Positions 63,896-64,000 of a DNA stretch of 64,000 bases are shown in pieces. Made by a program: the position numbers and the translations under genes. Positions within the stretch are counted from its first letter, which is position 1. The number at the start of each line of letters is the position of its first letter. This DNA comes from Anaerolineales bacterium UBA2200 (GTDB lineage Bacteria > Chloroflexota > Anaerolineae > UBA2200). The stretch is taken from assembly GCA_002327925.1 (NCBI GenBank), contig DCVA01000042.1, forward strand, positions 157,928 to 221,927, in the 5' to 3' direction. Under the pieces are notes generated by a model. That model was given only the letters and a program-made list of their open reading frames with translations, was not told the DNA's origin and ran no database searches.

Positions 63896-63916
63896 CCACA
63901 CCCGGGCCGGGTGTGG
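63896..63916. repeat. Palindrome in the secD leader
   Basis: CCACACCCGG-G-CCGGGTGTGG is a perfect 10-bp inverted repeat with a one-base centre, between the promoter and secD. It could form an RNA hairpin or be an operator; no T-run follows. Confidence 0.55.
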
Positions 63917-63942
63917 CCGGCGCACACTGTGCAGATTTAGCG

Positions 63943-63971
63943 ATTATAAGCACGGGCCAGGAGGCTGTCAA
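63943..63971 (-). promoter_or_regulatory. Consensus promoter of secD-secF
   Basis: On the minus strand TTGACA (63971-63966), 17 bases, then TATAAT (63948-63943), both perfect. The leader to secD is about 75 bases and contains the palindrome at 63896-63916. Confidence 0.88.
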
Positions 63972-64000
63972 ATCGTCGCATTCTATCACGTAAAATGTCA

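Overview
The window is bacterial, GC-rich (about 60% by eye), densely packed and free of insertion sequences, phage genes and CRISPR arrays. Gene content suggests a thermotolerant anaerobe of the Chloroflexota (Anaerolineae-like). The pointers are T/P/E-rich extracytoplasmic linkers in SecD and HtrA, an HspR-type heat-shock operon with both ClpB and ClpC, DRTGG/CBS/PHP genes in front of a NuoE/NuoF module, a selenocysteine formate dehydrogenase and a full hyp set. The lineage is an inference; no rRNA gene is present.

Layout. (1) 0-4.9 kb, plus strand: a SPASM radical SAM protein, a coiled-coil protein, a membrane zinc-ribbon protein and a secreted immune-inhibitor-A-like metalloprotease. (2) 4.9-9.5 kb, minus strand: tRNA-Pro, tRNA-Gly and tRNA-Met, an intrinsic terminator, then ftsH, a FlK-like thioesterase and a DUF2207 protein with a poly-glycine tail. 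(3) 10.2-19.9 kb, plus strand: stress operon grpE-dnaJ-htrA-hspR-VLRF1/eRF1-like-clpB-clpC. Its promoter overlaps a HAIR-like HspR operator, and clpC has a hairpin over its ribosome-binding site. (4) 19.9-23.8 kb, minus strand: DUF4126 protein, uvrC, a small membrane protein and a PfkB kinase. (5) 23.8-32.6 kb, plus strand: xpt-guaA-sbcD, a pseudophosphatase/beta-propeller membrane protein, tsaD, an alkyltransferase-like protein and selA. (6) 33-40 kb: an MFS exporter, mtaB, galU, a GHMP kinase and a P-loop ATPase fused to a transglutaminase-like protease, then tRNA-Pro(CGG). (7) 40.2-41.7 kb, minus strand: a mazG/methylase fusion.

(8) 41.8-61.4 kb is the main metabolic island. A consensus sigma-70 promoter with a Rex-like operator at the start point precedes DRTGG, CBS-ATPase, DRTGG, PHP, NuoE, an HATPase, HndB and a 1035-residue NuoF-GltD fusion. 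Next comes a 907-residue formate dehydrogenase whose residue 353 is encoded by an in-frame UGA followed by a SECIS-like hairpin. A polytopic membrane protein, fdhD, a MobA-hydrogenase-protease fusion and hypA-B-F-C-D-E follow. These encode an NAD(P)-linked, possibly electron-bifurcating formate dehydrogenase, its Mo-cofactor and sulfuration factors, and the NiFe-hydrogenase maturation system. No hydrogenase structural gene lies in the window. selA, 17 kb upstream, supports selenocysteine use.

(9) 61.4-64 kb, minus strand: secD-secF behind a consensus promoter.

The least-described objects are the ATPase-transglutaminase protein, the pseudophosphatase-propeller protein, the MobA-protease fusion, the NuoF-GltD/Sec-formate-dehydrogenase complex with its membrane partner, and the regulatory sites listed in the findings.
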